Positions 63,236-64,000 of a stretch of DNA of 64,000 nt are shown here, piece after piece. Position numbers and translations under genes: made by a program. The notes beneath the pieces are model-generated. The model worked only from the letters and a program-made list of their open reading frames with translations. It had not been told where the DNA came from and made no database searches. Location: NCBI GenBank assembly GCA_016213105.1, contig JACRBN010000003.1, positions 62,001-126,000 on the forward strand, written 5' to 3'. The stretch comes from Chloroflexota bacterium (GTDB lineage Bacteria > Chloroflexota > Anaerolineae > Anaerolineales > Villigracilaceae). Positions within the stretch are counted from its first letter, which is position 1, and each line of letters starts with the position of its first letter.

Positions 63236-63752
63236 ACGAATAAAACTGATTATAGAGACTGTTTCCGACGAAAATACCTGCCACAAGACAGATGATGCTT
63301 GGATACAGCAATAATAGATCGATTTGAACGAACAAATTCAGGCCCAGATGAAGACCAAGACTCAAAAAGCCCGGGTATCCCCAATGCATATGGATGCCAA
63401 CGAGCGTTGCAATGTAATAAAATAAAAGTGGTGAGATGAAGAATGTGCAAATTAACTCACAAATGGCAAGGAAATTCATCTTGGTAGGTTTGATCTTCAA
63501 TAAAATAAAAGTAAATATAGCTGAAATTATCCCTCCAAATATGGTTGGGATAATAAGCCACACAGAAGAAAAATATAGTAGTGTTGAAAGTGTCTCTCGG
63601 AGGGATTTGAGCGTAAATATAAAAATAATGGATGGGTTATAAACTGGAAGGTACGTCTCGATACTTATCAAAAAAATGATGGCATAAAGAAGGGATAACA
63701 TAAGTCCTGTGAGTGCTCCAATTTTTGCACTTTTGATGATCGCATTTCTCAA
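63213..63752 (-). CDS. Four-pass membrane protein of unknown function
   Basis: A 179-residue, strongly hydrophobic protein with four to five membrane segments (for example residues 12-32, 55-85, 95-118 and 140-165). Base composition is AT-rich compared with both neighbours. GGAGG nine bases before the TTG at 63752 makes TTG the start codon, as no ATG fits. Family unrecognised. Confidence 0.68.
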   Translation of the reverse strand: MRNAIIKSAKIGALTGLMLSLLYAIIFLISIETYLPVYNPSIIFIFTLKSLRETLSTLLYFSSVWLIIPTIFGGIISAIFTFILLKIKPTKMNFLAICELICTFFISPLLFYYIATLVGIHMHWGYPGFLSLGLHLGLNLFVQIDLLLLYPSIICLVAGIFVGNSLYNQFYSYVKATSS

Positions 63753-63773
63753 ACTTAAGTTCCTCCTATAAAC

Positions 63774-64000
63774 TTATTTAAACCGCGAATCCCGCTGCAA
63801 GGTCAACCTCAACCCCTCTTCCAACTTGATCGACGGCTGGAAGCGCAGTTTTTCCTGGGCCAGTTTCAAGTCCGCGCACATGCGCGAGACGCCACCCGAG
63901 GTCTGGGCGTTGTGCACCACGTTGGATTTGCTGCCTGTCACGTTAATGACCTGTTTGATCAAGTCGTTGACGCTGGTCTCGCGCCCCGAGCCGACATTGA
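63774..64000 (-). CDS. C-terminal part of a nucleotide-sugar epimerase/dehydratase (5' end outside window)
   Basis: The last 75 or so residues of an SDR. NVGSGRETSVNDLIKQVI followed by GGVSRMCADLKLAQEKLRFQPSIKLEEGLRLTLQ is the standard ending of GDP-mannose- or UDP-glucose-type epimerase/dehydratases. The gene continues past the window edge on this strand; start and substrate cannot be judged. Confidence 0.85.
   Translation of the reverse strand, partial: NVGSGRETSVNDLIKQVINVTGSKSNVVHNAQTSGGVSRMCADLKLAQEKLRFQPSIKLEEGLRLTLQRDSRFK

Overview
The window looks like chromosomal DNA of an uncultured or little-studied Chloroflexota bacterium, probably of the Anaerolineae. This is an inference from content: an S-layer-homology protein built of FnIII-like repeats, a K+-independent proton pyrophosphatase, a FAS1 lipoprotein, a bactofilin, many small Chloroflexi-style palindromic repeats, and no sign of a Gram-negative outer membrane. 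No rRNA or tRNA gene, CRISPR array or transposase was recognised.

Layout. 1-11 kb: the 5' part of a double-headed secreted nucleotidase, hppA with its own promoter and terminator, and a giant SLH surface protein. 11-18.3 kb: mutS followed by a five-gene CDP-deoxysugar operon (rfbF, an SDR, rfbH, an RmlC-like epimerase, an RmlD-like reductase). The operon is bracketed by two copies of the mutS promoter and first codons. 18.4-22.6 kb: a divergent, twice-repeated pair of a small membrane protein and a Tat-exported alkaline-phosphatase-superfamily enzyme. 22.6-31.7 kb: gpmA, a URO-D-like enzyme, a low-GC trio of envelope proteins, a FAS1 lipoprotein, a TspO-like protein, a remnant resembling an antitoxin, a redoxin, and a MacB-type ABC pair. 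31.7-34.6 kb: a self-contained operon of membrane protein, winged-helix regulator, ABC ATPase and permease, with a palindromic site at its promoter. 34.7-43 kb: small accessory genes, several membrane proteins of unknown function, and a two-gene unit in which a caspase-like protease fused to an apparently intact EAL (c-di-GMP phosphodiesterase) domain overlaps a gene of the EACC1 type. 43-52 kb: yqeB, a pair of DUF1361 proteins, DinB, a hydrolase, and a molybdenum hydroxylase operon with a FAD-FeS fusion subunit. 52-64 kb: class I aldolase, a tyrosine phosphatase, a possibly frameshifted envelope protein, DUF92, a DegT aminotransferase with a palindrome inserted in frame, a ProRS-like protein without a synthetase core, bactofilin, fabI, a 3-methyladenine glycosylase, and the 3' end of a nucleotide-sugar epimerase.

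Several neighbours seem to work together. The CDP-sugar operon, the duplicated phosphotransferase-like module and the SLH protein all point to cell-surface construction. YqeB fits maturation of the nearby molybdenum hydroxylase. The most novel candidate is the caspase-EAL/EACC1 pair. The most informative structural signal is the duplicated mutS leader flanking the sugar operon.
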